From Marisediminicola antarctica (GTDB taxonomy: Bacteria > Actinomycetota > Actinomycetes > Actinomycetales > Microbacteriaceae): a stretch of DNA of 64,000 nucleotides. The position numbers were made by a program, and so were the translations under genes. The notes below the pieces were generated by a model. It saw nothing but the letters and a program-made list of their open reading frames with translations, was not told the origin of the DNA and ran no database searches. Positions 1 to 8,532 of the stretch are shown piece after piece; the stretch's first letter is position 1, and every line of letters starts with the position of its first letter. The stretch is taken from the NCBI RefSeq assembly GCF_009930795.1, contig NZ_CP017146.1, forward strand, positions 2,480,001 through 2,544,000, written 5' to 3'.

Positions 1-932
1 CGCTGCACGATCACCTGGCCGGTGGTCACGAGGAACAGCCCACCGATGAAGAGAAGCAGGAGCTCGGTACGGGACAGGATCGCGAGTGCCGCGAGGGCGC
101 CGCCGATGGCGAAGGAGCCCGTGTCGCCCATCATGATCTGTGCCGGCGAGGTGTTCCACCAGAGGAACCCGATGAGCGAGCCGACGATCGCGGCGGCGAT
201 CGTCGCGAGGTCGAGGGGGTACGAAACCTCGTAGCACTTGTAGAGATTGGGCGCCTCGACCCCGAGCACCGCGAGCTCGACGCAGGACTGCTGGAACTGC
301 CAGAACCCGATGATGACGTAGGAGCCGATCGCGAGCACGGCCGAGCCGGCGGCGAGGCCGTCGAGGCCGTCGGTGAGGTTCACCGCGTTCGAAACGCTCG
401 TGGTGATGAGCACGATCCATGCGACGAACAGGGTGACGCCTACCCCGGTGCCGAAGATGACGACGAAGTCGATCGGGAGGTCGCGCACGAACGAAACGGC
501 TGTCGAGGCCGGCGTCACTCCGTGCGGGTCGACGTAGTTGAGCGCGATGATCGCGAAGATAACGCCGACAATGACGGTGCCGAGGATCTTGAATGGTCCG
601 CTGAGGCCCGTACTGTTACGGCGGCGGACCTTGAGGAAGTCGTCGATGAACCCGATGAAGCCGAGTCCCACCATCATCAGGATCACGAGGAGTCCGGCCC
701 CGGATGGCAGTTGCCTACCCGCAAGCTGACCGACGAGGTAGCCGACGATCGACGCCGTAATGAATACGATCCCGCCCATCGAGGGCGTTCCGCGTTTGAG
801 AACGTGCGCGACGGGGGTGTCTGCGCGCACGAACTGGCCGAGGTTCAACCTGCGGAACGCCCTCGCGAAGAGAGGTGTGAGCAGCAGGGTGAAGATCATC
901 GACACGCCAGCGGCGGTGAGGAGTGCGATCAC
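1..932 (-). CDS. mraY: MraY, phospho-MurNAc-pentapeptide transferase (3' end outside window)
   Basis: Integral membrane enzyme that transfers phospho-MurNAc-pentapeptide from UDP to undecaprenyl phosphate, making lipid I. Visible family motifs are FIDDFLKVRRRN near residue 98 (catalytic Asp pair) and NLTDGLDGLA near residue 189, with hydrophobic segments throughout. About 310 residues are present; the usual length is roughly 360, so the C-terminus lies beyond base 1. The start is GTG at 932, overlapping the murF stop as GTGA, which implies translational coupling. It is the last gene seen of the mraZ-rsmH-ftsL-ftsI-murE-murF-mraY run. Confidence 0.95.
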   Translation of the reverse strand, partial: MIALLTAAGVSMIFTLLLTPLFARAFRRLNLGQFVRADTPVAHVLKRGTPSMGGIVFITASIVGYLVGQLAGRQLPSGAGLLVILMMVGLGFIGFIDDFLKVRRRNSTGLSGPFKILGTVIVGVIFAIIALNYVDPHGVTPASTAVSFVRDLPIDFVVIFGTGVGVTLFVAWIVLITTSVSNAVNLTDGLDGLAAGSAVLAIGSYVIIGFWQFQQSCVELAVLGVEAPNLYKCYEVSYPLDLATIAAAIVGSLIGFLWWNTSPAQIMMGDTGSFAIGGALAALAILSRTELLLLFIGGLFLVTTGQVIVQ

Positions 933-2335
933 GCGATGACACCGCCGAGGCGGTCACCAAGAAAACGAAGTCCGGCGGACTTGGAGCTCTTCACGAGCAC
1001 CACGTCGCCGTCGCGCAGCTCGTCCCGGAGCAGACCGAAGGCTTCCTCCGGGGTGCCGACGAGCACCGACTCGCCGTCCCAGGAACCCTCGAGTCCGGCG
1101 GCGTTGTGGATGTGCCGTGCACCGTGGCCGACGACGATGAGCTGCGCGATGTTGAGTCGCACGACGAGGCGGCCGATCCGGTCGTGTTCCTCGTTGGCGT
1201 AGTCACCGAGTTCGGCCATCTCGCCGAGCACGGCGATCGACCGTCGCCCGCTGCGGCTGATCTGCGCGAGAGTCTTGAGTGCCGCGGCGGTGGAGTCCGG
1301 GCTCGCGTTGTAGGCGTCGTTGATGACGGTGATGCCCGGCGCGGGCTCGAGCACCTCCATGCGCCAGCGCTCGGCACGTGCGACGGCCTCGATGGCGACG
1401 ATTGCAGCGGCGAGGTCGAGTCCGAGTTCGCGGGCGACCGAGAGGGCAGCGATGGCGTTCATGACGTGGTGCTCGCCGAGGATGCGCATGCGCACCGGCC
1501 AGGCCGAGCCGTCCGCAAGGAGGGTGAAGGTCGTTCCGGTCGCGGTCGCCTCGATGTCGTCGGCACGCACATCCGCCGATTCGTCGAGTCCGAACCAGGC
1601 GACGCGGGCAGCCGTCTGCCCGGCCATGGCGGCGACGCGGTCGTCGTCGGCGTTGAGCACGGCGACGGCAGAGGCCGGGAGGGACGTCACGATCTCGGAC
1701 TTGGCCCGCTGGGTCGCGTCGATGCCGCCGAACTCACCGGCATGGGCGAGGCCGACCTTGAGAACAACCGAGATGTCGGGCATGGCGATGTCGACAAGTC
1801 GCTTGATATGGCCCTCACCGGACGCACCCATCTCGACGAGCAGATAGCGGGTCCCCTCGTTGATGGCGAGCATTGAGAGGGGAGCGCCGATGTGGTTGTT
1901 GAACGAGCCCTCCGGGGCGACCGTGGGGCCGACGCCGCCGAGGATGGCGCGCAGCAGGTTCTTCGTCGTCGTCTTGCCGTTGGAACCGGTGATGCCCACG
2001 ACCGTGAGGTCGCCGCACTCGCGCACCCGTGCCACGACCTCGCTCGCGAGGGCTGCGAGTGCGCGCACCCCGTCCGCCACCACGATCTGGTCGACGGGCA
2101 GCTCGAGCCGTCGCTCGACGATGAGAAGCGCTGCCCCGTTGTCGACGGCGGTCTCGGCGAACAGGTGCCCGTCGGTGACCTCGCCGCGCATCGCGAAGAA
2201 CACCGATCCAGAACTCGCGAGCCGCGAGTCGGTCGTCACGGTGCCGTCCACGACCGTGTCGGGCGTGGAGGCGTCGGTCAGCACGAGTTCACCGGCGCAT
2301 GCAGCGGCGATGTCGGCGAGGCGCAGGGCGAGCAT
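929..2335 (-). CDS. murF: MurF, UDP-MurNAc-tripeptide--D-alanyl-D-alanine ligase
   Basis: Cytoplasmic Mur ligase that adds D-Ala-D-Ala to the UDP-MurNAc-tripeptide. The 468-residue protein has an N-terminal uridine-binding domain (DSRLASSGSVFFAMRGE near residue 36), an ATP-binding loop GITGSNGKTTTKN near residue 114, and the central and C-terminal Mur ligase domains, the normal MurF length. The ATG immediately follows the murE TAG stop with no gap, and the gene ends in a 4-base overlap with mraY, so it is translated within the division/wall operon. Confidence 0.96.
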   Translation of the reverse strand: MLALRLADIAAACAGELVLTDASTPDTVVDGTVTTDSRLASSGSVFFAMRGEVTDGHLFAETAVDNGAALLIVERRLELPVDQIVVADGVRALAALASEVVARVRECGDLTVVGITGSNGKTTTKNLLRAILGGVGPTVAPEGSFNNHIGAPLSMLAINEGTRYLLVEMGASGEGHIKRLVDIAMPDISVVLKVGLAHAGEFGGIDATQRAKSEIVTSLPASAVAVLNADDDRVAAMAGQTAARVAWFGLDESADVRADDIEATATGTTFTLLADGSAWPVRMRILGEHHVMNAIAALSVARELGLDLAAAIVAIEAVARAERWRMEVLEPAPGITVINDAYNASPDSTAAALKTLAQISRSGRRSIAVLGEMAELGDYANEEHDRIGRLVVRLNIAQLIVVGHGARHIHNAAGLEGSWDGESVLVGTPEEAFGLLRDELRDGDVVLVKSSKSAGLRFLGDRLGGVIA

Positions 2336-3877
2336 CTACTGCCAGCCCGACTCGCGAAGCGCCTCGCGCGCCTCGGCGCGCGCGGAGTACGGCGTACGCT
2401 CGCCGCGGATGTCGCGGTAGTCCTGGTGGCCCGGCCCGGCCCAGAGGATCGAGTCGCCCTCCTTGGCGATCGACACGGCGTGCCGGATCGCCTTCTCGGG
2501 CGGGCTCACCTCGATGAGCTCCGCCTGGTGGTCGGCGAGGCCTGCGCCCTCGATGAGGGTCGCGCGGATCGAAGCAGGGTCCTCGAAGCGGGGATGGTGA
2601 TCGGTCACGACGAGGATGTCGGACCCCTCGGAGGCCACCCGGCCCATCTCGTGCCGCTTTGTGGCGTCGCGGTCGCCGTCGGCACCGAAGACCATGATGA
2701 CGCGGCCGGGTGTGAACTTGCGCACGGCGGCGAGAGTGTTGAGGAAGGCATCCGGGCTGTGACCGAAGTCGACGTAGACGGAGGGGCCGGCATCGCCGGA
2801 TACCCGCTCGGTGCGGCCGGGCAGGTAGGTGACGATCCCGTCGTCGCCGAGCGCGTGCCCGATCGCCTCGAGTTCGAAGCCGGCCTCGACCAGCATGACG
2901 ATCGCGAGTCCCGCGTTGGCGGCCATGTGCCAGCCAATAAGAGGAACCCTGGTCGTAAGGGATCTCGCCTCGGGGCCGGTGAGAGTGAATTCGGTGTACG
3001 CGGCGGTCTCGTCGAGGATCTCGAGGTTCCACTCCCCCACAACTCCGGGCGTCGCGGACACGGTCGTCACGGGAATCCGCGACAGGTCGACGACACGCTC
3101 GCCGTAGGGAGAGTCGAGCGACACCACGCCGCGCCTACCCCGCTCGGGTTCGAAGAACGCCGCCTTCGCCTCGAGGTACTCCTCCATGTCGGCGTAGTCG
3201 TCGAGATGGTCGTGGCTGAGGTTGGTGAACGCGACGACATCGAAGACGATGCCGTCGACCCGATTGCGGCTGAGGGCCTGCGCGCTCACCTCGAGCACCA
3301 CAGCGCGCACCTCGCTCTCCTTCATTCGAGCGAGGAGCGCGTGCATCTCGCTCGCCTCCGGCGTCGTCAGCCGACTGACGACCGTGAGGTCGCCGATGTG
3401 ACGCTCGGCTGTCGTGCTCAGGCCGGTGACGAGGCCCAGCTGGCGCAGGATCCCCTCGAGGATGTACGCCGTCGAGGTCTTGCCGTTTGTGCCGGTGATC
3501 CCGAGCAGGAGCGGCGGGTGGTCGCTGGTGCGGTACACCCACGCCGATACGTCCCCGAGGGCGGCGCGGGGCGAGTCGACGAGAACGGTGGGCAAGCCGA
3601 CCTCGCGGGCAAGCTCCGCCCCTGCCGCGTCGGTGAGCAGCGCCACCGCGCCCTGGGCCTTTGCCTCCGCCGCGTAGGACGCGCCGTGGCTGTTCGCTCC
3701 CGGCACTCCGACATAGAGGTCTCCCGGCTGCACCTCGCCGGAGCGCAGGGTCACGCCGGTCACGTACACGCCGTCAAGCGAGCCTTGGGTGTCGAGCCCG
3801 AAATCAGCCACGAGACCGCTGAGCGATCTGGCCGATGGATGTTCGGGCCTGAGCACCGGGGGGGTCCTGGTGTTCAC
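2336..3877 (-). CDS. murE: MurE-type UDP-MurNAc-dipeptide--L-amino acid ligase
   Basis: Cytoplasmic Mur ligase adding the third stem-peptide residue. It has 513 residues, with the P-loop GITGTNGKTS near residue 127. The start is GTG at 3877 with AGAGGA six bases upstream. The substrate-specificity loop reads DHHPRFEDP where meso-diaminopimelate-adding enzymes carry DNPR. That agrees with B-type peptidoglycan of Microbacteriaceae, where position 3 is usually another residue (diaminobutyrate, ornithine, lysine, homoserine); which amino acid is used here cannot be read from the sequence. The open frame continues upstream across ftsI but that part is antisense-frame noise, not MurE. Confidence 0.93.
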   Translation of the reverse strand: MNTRTPPVLRPEHPSARSLSGLVADFGLDTQGSLDGVYVTGVTLRSGEVQPGDLYVGVPGANSHGASYAAEAKAQGAVALLTDAAGAELAREVGLPTVLVDSPRAALGDVSAWVYRTSDHPPLLLGITGTNGKTSTAYILEGILRQLGLVTGLSTTAERHIGDLTVVSRLTTPEASEMHALLARMKESEVRAVVLEVSAQALSRNRVDGIVFDVVAFTNLSHDHLDDYADMEEYLEAKAAFFEPERGRRGVVSLDSPYGERVVDLSRIPVTTVSATPGVVGEWNLEILDETAAYTEFTLTGPEARSLTTRVPLIGWHMAANAGLAIVMLVEAGFELEAIGHALGDDGIVTYLPGRTERVSGDAGPSVYVDFGHSPDAFLNTLAAVRKFTPGRVIMVFGADGDRDATKRHEMGRVASEGSDILVVTDHHPRFEDPASIRATLIEGAGLADHQAELIEVSPPEKAIRHAVSIAKEGDSILWAGPGHQDYRDIRGERTPYSARAEAREALRESGWQ

Positions 3878-3891
3878 GGCATCCTCTTTTC

Positions 3892-5652
3892 TTACCAGGT
3901 CGTCGGCAGGTCGGGTGAGAGTGTCGGCGACGGGGCGACGCGGTACGTCTTGAGCACCTGCGTCATGATTTTTTTGAAGGTCGGCGCTGCGGCGGCCGAC
4001 GTCATTATCGTACTTGGCTTCACGAAGGTGACGATCACGGCATACTGCGGATCCTCCGCCGGCGCGAGCCCGGCGACCGACACGATTCGGTCGTCCGTGT
4101 AACGTCCGTCCGCGGCGATCTCGGCCGTTCCGCTCTTCGCCGCGACCCGGTAGCCGGGTATCTGGAGCTCGCTCGCGAGCCCGCCTCCCGTCACGACCGT
4201 CTCCATCATCTCGACGACCGAGTCTGCCGCGGCCTCGGACACGACCTGTCGACCCTCGGTCGGCGCGGCGTCCGTGATCGACCCGTCCGCGTGTCTGCAC
4301 CCGGTGACCAGAGTCAGAGGAAGGCGAAGCCCGCCGTTGCCGAGCGTCTGGTAGATGCTCGCCATCTGCGCCCCGGTGACCGAGACGCCTTGGCCGAACG
4401 ACACGTTGTATTTCGTCTGGTCGTCCCATGAGCTCGACAGCAGTCCGGCGGACTCCCCTTGGAAGCCGACCTCGGTGCGCTCTCCGATCCCGAATGCCCG
4501 GAAGTAGTCGTAGCGCATCTTGCTCGGCAGGCGCACCGCGAGCTGGGAGATTCCGACGTTGGACGACTGCTGGATGACCCCCGCGAGGGTGAGCTGGAGC
4601 TCGGGGTGGAACACGGCGTCGCGGATGGCGCTTCCCTCCGGTGAGATCCACCGGTAGGGCACGGTGACCTCGGTGCTCGGGTCGGCCACGCCCTGGTCGA
4701 GCAGCATTGCCGCGGTCATCGGCTTGAAGGTCGATCCCGGCTCGTAGGGGGTGCTGAACGCGAGCGAACCCATGTTGTTGGGCGAGCTGCCCCCGACGTT
4801 GTTGGGGTCGACGGAGGGGTAGTCGGCCAGCGCAAGCAGGTGGCCGGTCTTGACCTCGGTGACCGACGCTGTTGCGGATTCTGCGCCGAGCGCGAGTGCC
4901 TGTTCGGCGATCATCTGCTGCACCGTCCACTGCAGGTCGTGGTCGATCGTGGTGGTGATCGTGCCGCCGTCGATCGGCTCCTGCTCGGTGACGGTGCTGC
5001 CGGGGAGGCGGATGCCATCGGCGCCGCGCTCGTAGGTGGACGAGCCGTTTGTGCTTGCCAGGCACTCGTTCTCGGTGAACTCGAAGCCGTTCTGCGGTCC
5101 CTCGGTTCCGACGAACCCCACAAGGTTGCCCGCCACGGACCCGTCAGGGTAGATGCGGGCGGGGCGCTGTTCGAAGTAGATGGCGGGGATGCCGAGATCG
5201 CGGACCGCTCGCATCTGCTCGGTGCTCACCTTCTGGGCGACGTATTCGAAGTCGGACTCCGGGTCTTCAGTGAAGACGTCCAGCACCTCGTTCTGGGTCT
5301 GCCCGGTGATTTCTGCGATCTCCGCCGCGGCCTCCGCCAAGCTGACCGTGACCTTGTCGTCGCCGCTGCCGCGCGTGAAAGACGCCGGGTTCTTTGGCAT
5401 CGTCTTGGGCGACACGGTGATATCGAACCGCATGACGCTGCCGGCGAGCACGGCGCCGTCGCGGTCGACGATGTCACCGCGTGCCGCATAGGTGGTGACG
5501 GCGATTGCGCGCTTGTTGAGCGACTGCGTGTTGAGCTCCTCGGCGCGGACGAGCTGGATGTCGACGAGTCGCACGACGAAGACGCCGAAGACGGCGATCA
5601 TCGCGATCAGCGCCAGCGCGAGGCGCCGCCGGGTCATCCGGGGTGTGTTCAC
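3892..5652 (-). CDS. ftsI: FtsI/PBP3-type division transpeptidase (class B PBP)
   Basis: Septal peptidoglycan transpeptidase. The 586-residue protein has a short cytoplasmic tail, one N-terminal membrane anchor (LALALIAMIAVFGVFVV), a PBP dimerisation domain and a transpeptidase domain. It carries the catalytic STFK near residue 307, SSN near 363 and KSGT near 504, the three active-site motifs in correct order. The chosen start is GTG at 5652, preceded by a GGGGGG run; an in-frame ATG at 5637 is the alternative. It sits 49 bases after ftsL and 14 bases before murE. Confidence 0.93.
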   Translation of the reverse strand: MNTPRMTRRRLALALIAMIAVFGVFVVRLVDIQLVRAEELNTQSLNKRAIAVTTYAARGDIVDRDGAVLAGSVMRFDITVSPKTMPKNPASFTRGSGDDKVTVSLAEAAAEIAEITGQTQNEVLDVFTEDPESDFEYVAQKVSTEQMRAVRDLGIPAIYFEQRPARIYPDGSVAGNLVGFVGTEGPQNGFEFTENECLASTNGSSTYERGADGIRLPGSTVTEQEPIDGGTITTTIDHDLQWTVQQMIAEQALALGAESATASVTEVKTGHLLALADYPSVDPNNVGGSSPNNMGSLAFSTPYEPGSTFKPMTAAMLLDQGVADPSTEVTVPYRWISPEGSAIRDAVFHPELQLTLAGVIQQSSNVGISQLAVRLPSKMRYDYFRAFGIGERTEVGFQGESAGLLSSSWDDQTKYNVSFGQGVSVTGAQMASIYQTLGNGGLRLPLTLVTGCRHADGSITDAAPTEGRQVVSEAAADSVVEMMETVVTGGGLASELQIPGYRVAAKSGTAEIAADGRYTDDRIVSVAGLAPAEDPQYAVIVTFVKPSTIMTSAAAAPTFKKIMTQVLKTYRVAPSPTLSPDLPTTW

Positions 5653-5701
5653 GATTCGTGTCCCCCCGTGAGGTGTTGTGGCGAAGCCAACCCGTGGTCG
5701 A

Positions 5702-6322
5702 TCAGTGGGTGTTGGGCGATGGGATCGCCGCTGGCTGATTCGACGGTACCGAGACGGGACCATCTGACGCGGCAGGCGCGCCCGCAACGCTCGCCTCGAC
5801 GGGGATGAGATCGGGCGAAACGCCGGCCGCCTGGCCTGCGTCCCCGGACAGCGGGACCCCGGTGAGCAAGCGGTTGGGGATCAGCGGGCTTCCGTCCGGT
5901 GCCGTGATCAGGGCCGAGGATTCACTGGCCGCCACCGGGGCGCCGAGCACGACGGAGTCGGCGAGGCGGAGGTACGCGGTGCTGGTGCTCGCGACCATGC
6001 CCATTTCCTGGGCCTCGGCGGCGAGGTGCTGGGGCGCACCGAGAACCTGGAGGGTCTCGACGAGCACCTGCTGGTCGCGCGCGAGTTCGCTGTGCTCGCG
6101 CTGCAGCGAGGAGATCTCGTAGGCCCCGTCGGAGGTCGCGATCGTGAGTAGCAGCTGAGCGGAGAGAATCGCAAAGAGCCCGCCGACCGTGACAATCGCG
6201 GCGAGAAGGCGGGGGCGTGCGCTGCGCTGGCTGCGGGAGGCGACGATCTCGATGTGACGGCGTGCGTCGTCACGGGTGGGCCTGGGTGAGCGCGCCGGGG
6301 GCGCGATCGGGACTGCGCTCAT
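5702..6322 (-). CDS. ftsL: FtsL-like septum formation initiator protein
   Basis: Small bitopic division protein of 206 residues. It has a basic N-terminus, one membrane segment ([21 protein letters not shown], about residues 40-60) and a following helix rich in E, L and Q ([21 protein letters not shown]), typical of the FtsL/DivIC coiled coil. The position between rsmH and ftsI is the conserved place for ftsL. The C-terminal 80 residues are a low-complexity Ala/Pro/Ser tail longer than in classical FtsL. The start ATG overlaps the rsmH stop as ATGA. Confidence 0.82.
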   Translation of the reverse strand: MSAVPIAPPARSPRPTRDDARRHIEIVASRSQRSARPRLLAAIVTVGGLFAILSAQLLLTIATSDGAYEISSLQREHSELARDQQVLVETLQVLGAPQHLAAEAQEMGMVASTSTAYLRLADSVVLGAPVAASESSALITAPDGSPLIPNRLLTGVPLSGDAGQAAGVSPDLIPVEASVAGAPAASDGPVSVPSNQPAAIPSPNTH

Positions 6323-7272
6323 GCTGCCCTCCTGATTCGGGTCGCCGCGCGAAGGCGCACGGGGGTGGCTCTGGGGTTCGCGGACTTTTCGTCATCGCTG
6401 GCCAGCTCGGCGCCGCGGACGAGGAGGGAGAATTCCGGGCGGTGCTCCGGCAGCTCCACGGGGAGTCCGGCGGGGGCGGAGGAGGTGGACCGGGCCGCGA
6501 GGGCGCGCTTGACGATTCGGTCCTCGAGCGACTGGTAGGCGAGCACGACGATGCGGCCGTCGATGGCGAGCACCTCGAGCGCGGCGGGAATCGCCCGCTC
6601 GAGCACCGCGAGCTCCTGGTTCACCTCGATGCGCAGGGCCTGGAATACCCGCTTCGCGGGGTGACCCTTGCGCTGGATTGCGACGGGGGTGGCCGCGGTG
6701 ATTATCTCGACGAGGTCGGCCGAGCGCACGAGCGGACGGCTGGCGCGTCGCTCGACGATCTTCTGCGCGTATCGGGGGGCGAGCCGCTCCTCCCCGTAGT
6801 CCCGGAAGATGCGTCGCAGGTCGGCTTCGCTGTACTCGGCGAGCACCCGCTCGGCGGTCAGCTCCGAGGTCGCGTCCATTCGCATGTCGAGCGGCGCATC
6901 TTTCGAGTACGAGAACCCGCGCTCGACCCTGTCGAGCTGGAGGGAGGAGACGCCGAGGTCGAACAGAATGCCGGTGGCCTCCTGAATGCCGAGTGAGTGG
7001 AGAGCATCGCCGATCTCGTCGTACACGGTGTGCACAAGGTGCACCCGCTCACCGAACTGGGCGAGACGCCGGCCCGCGATCTCGAGCGCATCCGGGTCCC
7101 TGTCGAGCCCGACAAAGGTGAGATCCGGGAAGCGGCGGAGGAACGCCTCGGCGTGTCCGGCCATGCCGAGGGTCGCATCGACGAGCACGGCGCCGGGCCC
7201 CTCGAGGGCGGGGGCGAGCAGCTCGACCGTGCGGTCGAGCATGACGGGGGTATGGATCTGGCTGTCGGTCAT
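6319..7272 (-). CDS. rsmH: RsmH (MraW), 16S rRNA (cytosine1402-N4)-methyltransferase
   Basis: SAM-dependent methyltransferase modifying C1402 in the 16S rRNA decoding centre. The 317-residue protein begins with [13 protein letters not shown]; the SAM-binding motif [14 protein letters not shown] lies near residues 34-47 and [11 protein letters not shown] near 105, both family hallmarks. Length is typical. It is second in the division operon, 101 bases after mraZ, and ends in a 4-base overlap with ftsL. No separate promoter was evident in the gap to mraZ. Confidence 0.96.
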   Translation of the reverse strand: MTDSQIHTPVMLDRTVELLAPALEGPGAVLVDATLGMAGHAEAFLRRFPDLTFVGLDRDPDALEIAGRRLAQFGERVHLVHTVYDEIGDALHSLGIQEATGILFDLGVSSLQLDRVERGFSYSKDAPLDMRMDATSELTAERVLAEYSEADLRRIFRDYGEERLAPRYAQKIVERRASRPLVRSADLVEIITAATPVAIQRKGHPAKRVFQALRIEVNQELAVLERAIPAALEVLAIDGRIVVLAYQSLEDRIVKRALAARSTSSAPAGLPVELPEHRPEFSLLVRGAELASDDEKSANPRATPVRLRAATRIRRAA

Positions 7273-7373
7273 GGCATCGGGACCTGCCCCTTGATCCTGA
7301 TTCCCCTCCGGTCCGACCTGCCACCGGGGAAGTGTGGCAGGGCTGACATCGGCTGGGAGTCAGAAACAAGGCG

Positions 7374-7805
7374 CTAGAAGAGTCCGGGGATCACCTCCTC
7401 CGTGGTGTCGGCGAAACCGGCTTCCTGCTCGGCGTAGTAGGTCTCCCAGGCGGCCGTGTCCCAGATCTCGGCGCGGTTTCCCGCCCCGATGACGGTCACG
7501 TCGCGGTCGAGTCCGGCATAGGCGCGAAGCTGCGCGGGGATCGTCACGCGGTGCTGCTTGTCCGGCACCTCGGCGTTCGCGCCGGAGAGGAAAAGTCGCA
7601 GGTAGTCGCGCCCCTGCTTGCTCGTAATGGGGGCCTGCCGGATGCGCTCGTGCATCTCCTCGAAGTCCTTCGTGGCGAAGACGTACAGGCACCGCTCCTG
7701 GCCGCGGGTCACGACGATGCCCGATTCGAGCTCGTCACGAAACTTCGCGGGAAGGATGAGGCGGCCCTTTTCGTCGAGCCGAGGTGCGTAAGTACCAAGA
7801 AACAC
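7374..7805 (-). CDS. mraZ: MraZ, transcriptional regulator of the division cluster
   Basis: DNA-binding regulator that forms a ring of AbrB-like folds and represses its own operon. The 143 residues contain two SpoVT-AbrB half-domains, signalled by [16 protein letters not shown] near the N-terminus and [16 protein letters not shown] in the middle. The GTG at 7805 gives the family-typical N-terminus [14 protein letters not shown] and puts an AGGGGG ribosome site 7 bases upstream. Another GTG two codons earlier (7811) would leave only three bases of spacing. Three 10-bp direct repeats lie just upstream at 7841-7870. Confidence 0.95.
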   Translation of the reverse strand: MFLGTYAPRLDEKGRLILPAKFRDELESGIVVTRGQERCLYVFATKDFEEMHERIRQAPITSKQGRDYLRLFLSGANAEVPDKQHRVTIPAQLRAYAGLDRDVTVIGAGNRAEIWDTAAWETYYAEQEAGFADTTEEVIPGLF

Positions 7806-7840
7806 ACGCACTCACCCCCTCGATCTCCGGCCCTGCCCAG

Positions 7841-7870
7841 GTTCCTCCACTTTACTCCACGTTCATCCAC
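7841..7870 (-). promoter_or_regulatory. Triple 10-bp direct repeat, candidate MraZ operator
   Basis: Read on the minus strand, three directly abutting decamers occur 36 bases upstream of the mraZ start: GTGGATGAAC, GTGGAGTAAA and GTGGAGGAAC. All share GTGGA at an exact 10-base period. MraZ proteins are known to bind three or four short G-rich direct repeats spaced by one helical turn upstream of mraZ, so this is the expected autoregulatory site. Location and periodicity are seen; binding is inferred. Confidence 0.72.
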
Positions 7871-7997
7871 AAATCAACGAAATCTCCCCGTTCTGGGGTG
7901 ATCGCGCCTCCACTCCCCCACCATTCCAGTCAACTTGGCGGTGGAGGAAAAAAGCTGGCAATCGACCGCGCGTGGGATGGCGCCGGCGAAAAGGGCA

Positions 7998-8025
7998 CAA
8001 AAAAAGCCAGCCCGAGGGCTGGCTC
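7998..8025 (-). terminator. Intrinsic terminator of the DUF3040 gene
   Basis: A 9-bp perfect stem (AGCCAGCCC at 8005-8013 pairing with GGGCTGGCT at 8016-8024) is followed on the minus strand by a run of seven T residues. It lies about 25 bases downstream of the DUF3040 stop, in the right orientation for that gene, and insulates it from the mraZ promoter region. Confidence 0.85.
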
Positions 8026-8050
8026 TTTCGTGTGGTGGAGAGTGGAGGCG

Positions 8051-8455
8051 TTATCCCCTGTCGTCACGGCCGTCCTGGCGCTTGTCCCAGCGCTCGTTGA
8101 TGCGGTCCATGAATCCGCCCCGGGCGGGACCCGCCGTCGACTTGGCGGATGCGCTGGCACGCTCGTCGGCGCTCGGCTCCTCCGGCGGACCGGAGCGGCG
8201 CGGCGGCGAGATCGCGAGCAGAGCCCCCCCGAACATCACGATGAATCCCGCGACTCCAACAAGCGGCTGGGCAATCACGACGCCCGTGACGATGACCCCG
8301 ACGCCGAGAATGGCGATCAGAATTCCGACGACGATTATCGTGTAGTTCGGCTTGCCCCGTCGGGTTCCGACGGTGGCTACGAAATCTGCATCGTTGTGAT
8401 AGAGATTTCTCTCCATCTCCTCGAGCATTCGTTGTTCGTGTTCTGACAGTGGCAT
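8051..8455 (-). CDS. DUF3040 small membrane protein
   Basis: Protein of 134 residues beginning MPLSEHEQRMLEEMERNLY, the signature N-terminus of the DUF3040 family, common and uncharacterised in Actinobacteria. Two adjacent hydrophobic segments follow (TIIVVGILIAILGVGVIVTG and a second one ending MFGGALLAI), then a charged cytoplasmic tail. The ATG at 8455 has a strong GGGGAGAA site 4 bases upstream. It is divergent from the polyprenyl synthase gene and followed by a clear terminator, so it is probably monocistronic. Function is unknown; location beside the division cluster is frequent in this group. Confidence 0.85.
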   Translation of the reverse strand: MPLSEHEQRMLEEMERNLYHNDADFVATVGTRRGKPNYTIIVVGILIAILGVGVIVTGVVIAQPLVGVAGFIVMFGGALLAISPPRRSGPPEEPSADERASASAKSTAGPARGGFMDRINERWDKRQDGRDDRG

Positions 8456-8520
8456 CGTTTCTCCCCTCACGCTCGAGATCGACGCAATTTAGATTCCAAG
8501 TCTATGTGCCCTCGGGTGGC

Positions 8521-8526
8521 TAGGCT
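8521..8526 (+). promoter_or_regulatory. -10 hexamer TAGGCT for a leaderless polyprenyl synthase mRNA
   Basis: TAGGCT ends six bases before the GTG at 8533, and no Shine-Dalgarno sequence is present. This TANNNT-N6-start layout matches leaderless transcription common in Actinobacteria and recurs at several other genes in the window. Confidence 0.6.
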
Positions 8527-8532
8527 AGGCGC

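Noticed and set aside
1892-4102. 736-codon plus-strand frame opposite murF and murE
   Set aside because: Antisense shadow of two well-identified genes, with Arg/His/Gly-rich composition and no motifs.
3878-5065. Open frame extending MurE upstream by about 400 residues
   Set aside because: This part is an alternative frame of ftsI. The murE start at 3877 has a ribosome site and family-like N-terminus.
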